DNA from: JAGLTN01 sp023135255
GTDB lineage: Bacteria > Planctomycetota > Phycisphaerae > Sedimentisphaerales > Anaerobacaceae
Assembly (NCBI GenBank): GCA_030639495.1
Contig: DAOWCP010000057.1
Coordinates: 1 to 15,461, forward strand
DNA: 15,461 nt
Direction: 5' to 3'
Part shown: piece by piece, positions 15,136 through 15,461 of the stretch
Layout: each line of letters starts with the position of its first letter
Position numbering within the stretch: the stretch's first letter is position 1
The notes under the pieces: model-generated
What the model was told of the DNA's origin: nothing
Database searches by the model: none
Seen by the model: the letters and a program-made list of their open reading frames with translations, nothing else
Translations under genes and position numbers: made by a program

Positions 15136-15461
15136 TTAAACACCGCTGAACGCATTAAATCCGCCGTCGATCGGAATTGTTGTGCCGGTGACAAATTTAG
15201 ATGCATCGCTTATCAGCCAGGCTATCGTACCAACAAGGTCGCCAGGGGTGCCAAATCTGCCCATCGGGGTATGGTCGATTATTTGCTGACCTCTTTTGCT
15301 TAGCCCGCCTGTCTTTTCATCCATCAGCAAAAACTCATTCTGCTTGGTCAAAAAGAACCCCGGAGCAATCGCGTTCACCCTGATATCCGTCGAATGTCTC
15401 TGCGCCATATACGTCGCAAGCCATTTTGTAAAATTGGCAATAGCAGCTTTGGCAGCCGAAT
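15136..15461 (-). CDS. uxuB: SDR-family D-fructuronate reductase / D-mannonate oxidoreductase (C-terminal part)
   Basis: Only the last 108 codons lie in the window; the reading frame is open at the edge and the start is missing. The fragment begins SAAKAA, where the lysine is the catalytic Lys of YxxxK (the tyrosine lies just outside). It continues with ANFTKWLATYMAQ, IRVNAIAPGFFLTKQN, DEKTGGLSKRGQQII, HTPMGRFGTPGDLVG and an end FVTGTTIPIDGGFNAFSGV. The DEKTG/RG insert and the FSGV end resemble, from memory, Bacillus and Geobacillus SDR-type D-mannonate oxidoreductases (UxuB) that reduce D-fructuronate to D-mannonate with NADH. This fits uxaC in the same block. Other sugar-acid SDRs, such as gluconate 5-dehydrogenase, cannot be ruled out without the N-terminal half. 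Confidence 0.78.
   Translation of the reverse strand, partial: SAAKAAIANFTKWLATYMAQRHSTDIRVNAIAPGFFLTKQNEFLLMDEKTGGLSKRGQQIIDHTPMGRFGTPGDLVGTIAWLISDASKFVTGTTIPIDGGFNAFSGV

Overview
The window reads as a bacterial chromosome segment in which every convincing gene lies on the minus strand. The moderate GC content, the sugar-catabolic gene set and the general look of the proteins suggest an anaerobic or facultative polysaccharide degrader of the PVC group, possibly a Phycisphaerae-type planctomycete. That taxonomic guess is an inference from style; there is no rRNA or other marker gene.

Layout in transcription order (high to low coordinates): positions 15461-10024 hold a uronate block. It comprises the C-terminal part of an SDR resembling fructuronate reductase, a HAD phosphatase, a LarA-superfamily nickel racemase/epimerase, 6-phosphogluconate dehydrogenase (gnd) and uronate isomerase (uxaC). 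Gaps inside the block are 1-38 nt. An 83-nt gap with a good sigma70-type promoter follows. Positions 9940-2210 hold a rhamnose block: rhamnulokinase (rhaB), an unassigned PHP-domain protein with a TTG start, L-rhamnose isomerase (rhaA), an NCS1-type permease, a 61-residue two-helix membrane protein, and a class II aldolase/SDR fusion (rhaEW type). Together these genes would take rhamnose to DHAP plus lactaldehyde and its oxidation or reduction product, and glucuronate to fructuronate and mannonate.

The most interesting idea is a non-canonical uronate route. No mannonate dehydratase (uxuA), KDG kinase or KDPG aldolase is seen here. Instead a LarA-type enzyme sits one nucleotide upstream of gnd. 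If it epimerises C2 of mannonate to give gluconate, then with a gluconate kinase encoded elsewhere the carbon would reach 6-phosphogluconate and ribulose-5-phosphate. Pairing rhamnose and glucuronate genes fits feeding on Rha/GlcA polymers such as ulvan or arabinogalactan-protein side chains.

Positions 2160-1 form a separate regulatory unit: a PAS-AAA+ sigma54 activator (681-2027) followed by a NifX/orange-protein-like gene (1-442, cut by the window edge). A full-consensus sigma54 promoter (469-484) lies just upstream of that gene, and a cluster of TGCAAC repeats lies about 110-145 bp further upstream. This resembles the orange-protein system of sulfate reducers and is probably unrelated to the sugar operon. 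No tRNA, rRNA, CRISPR array, insertion sequence or phage gene was recognised.
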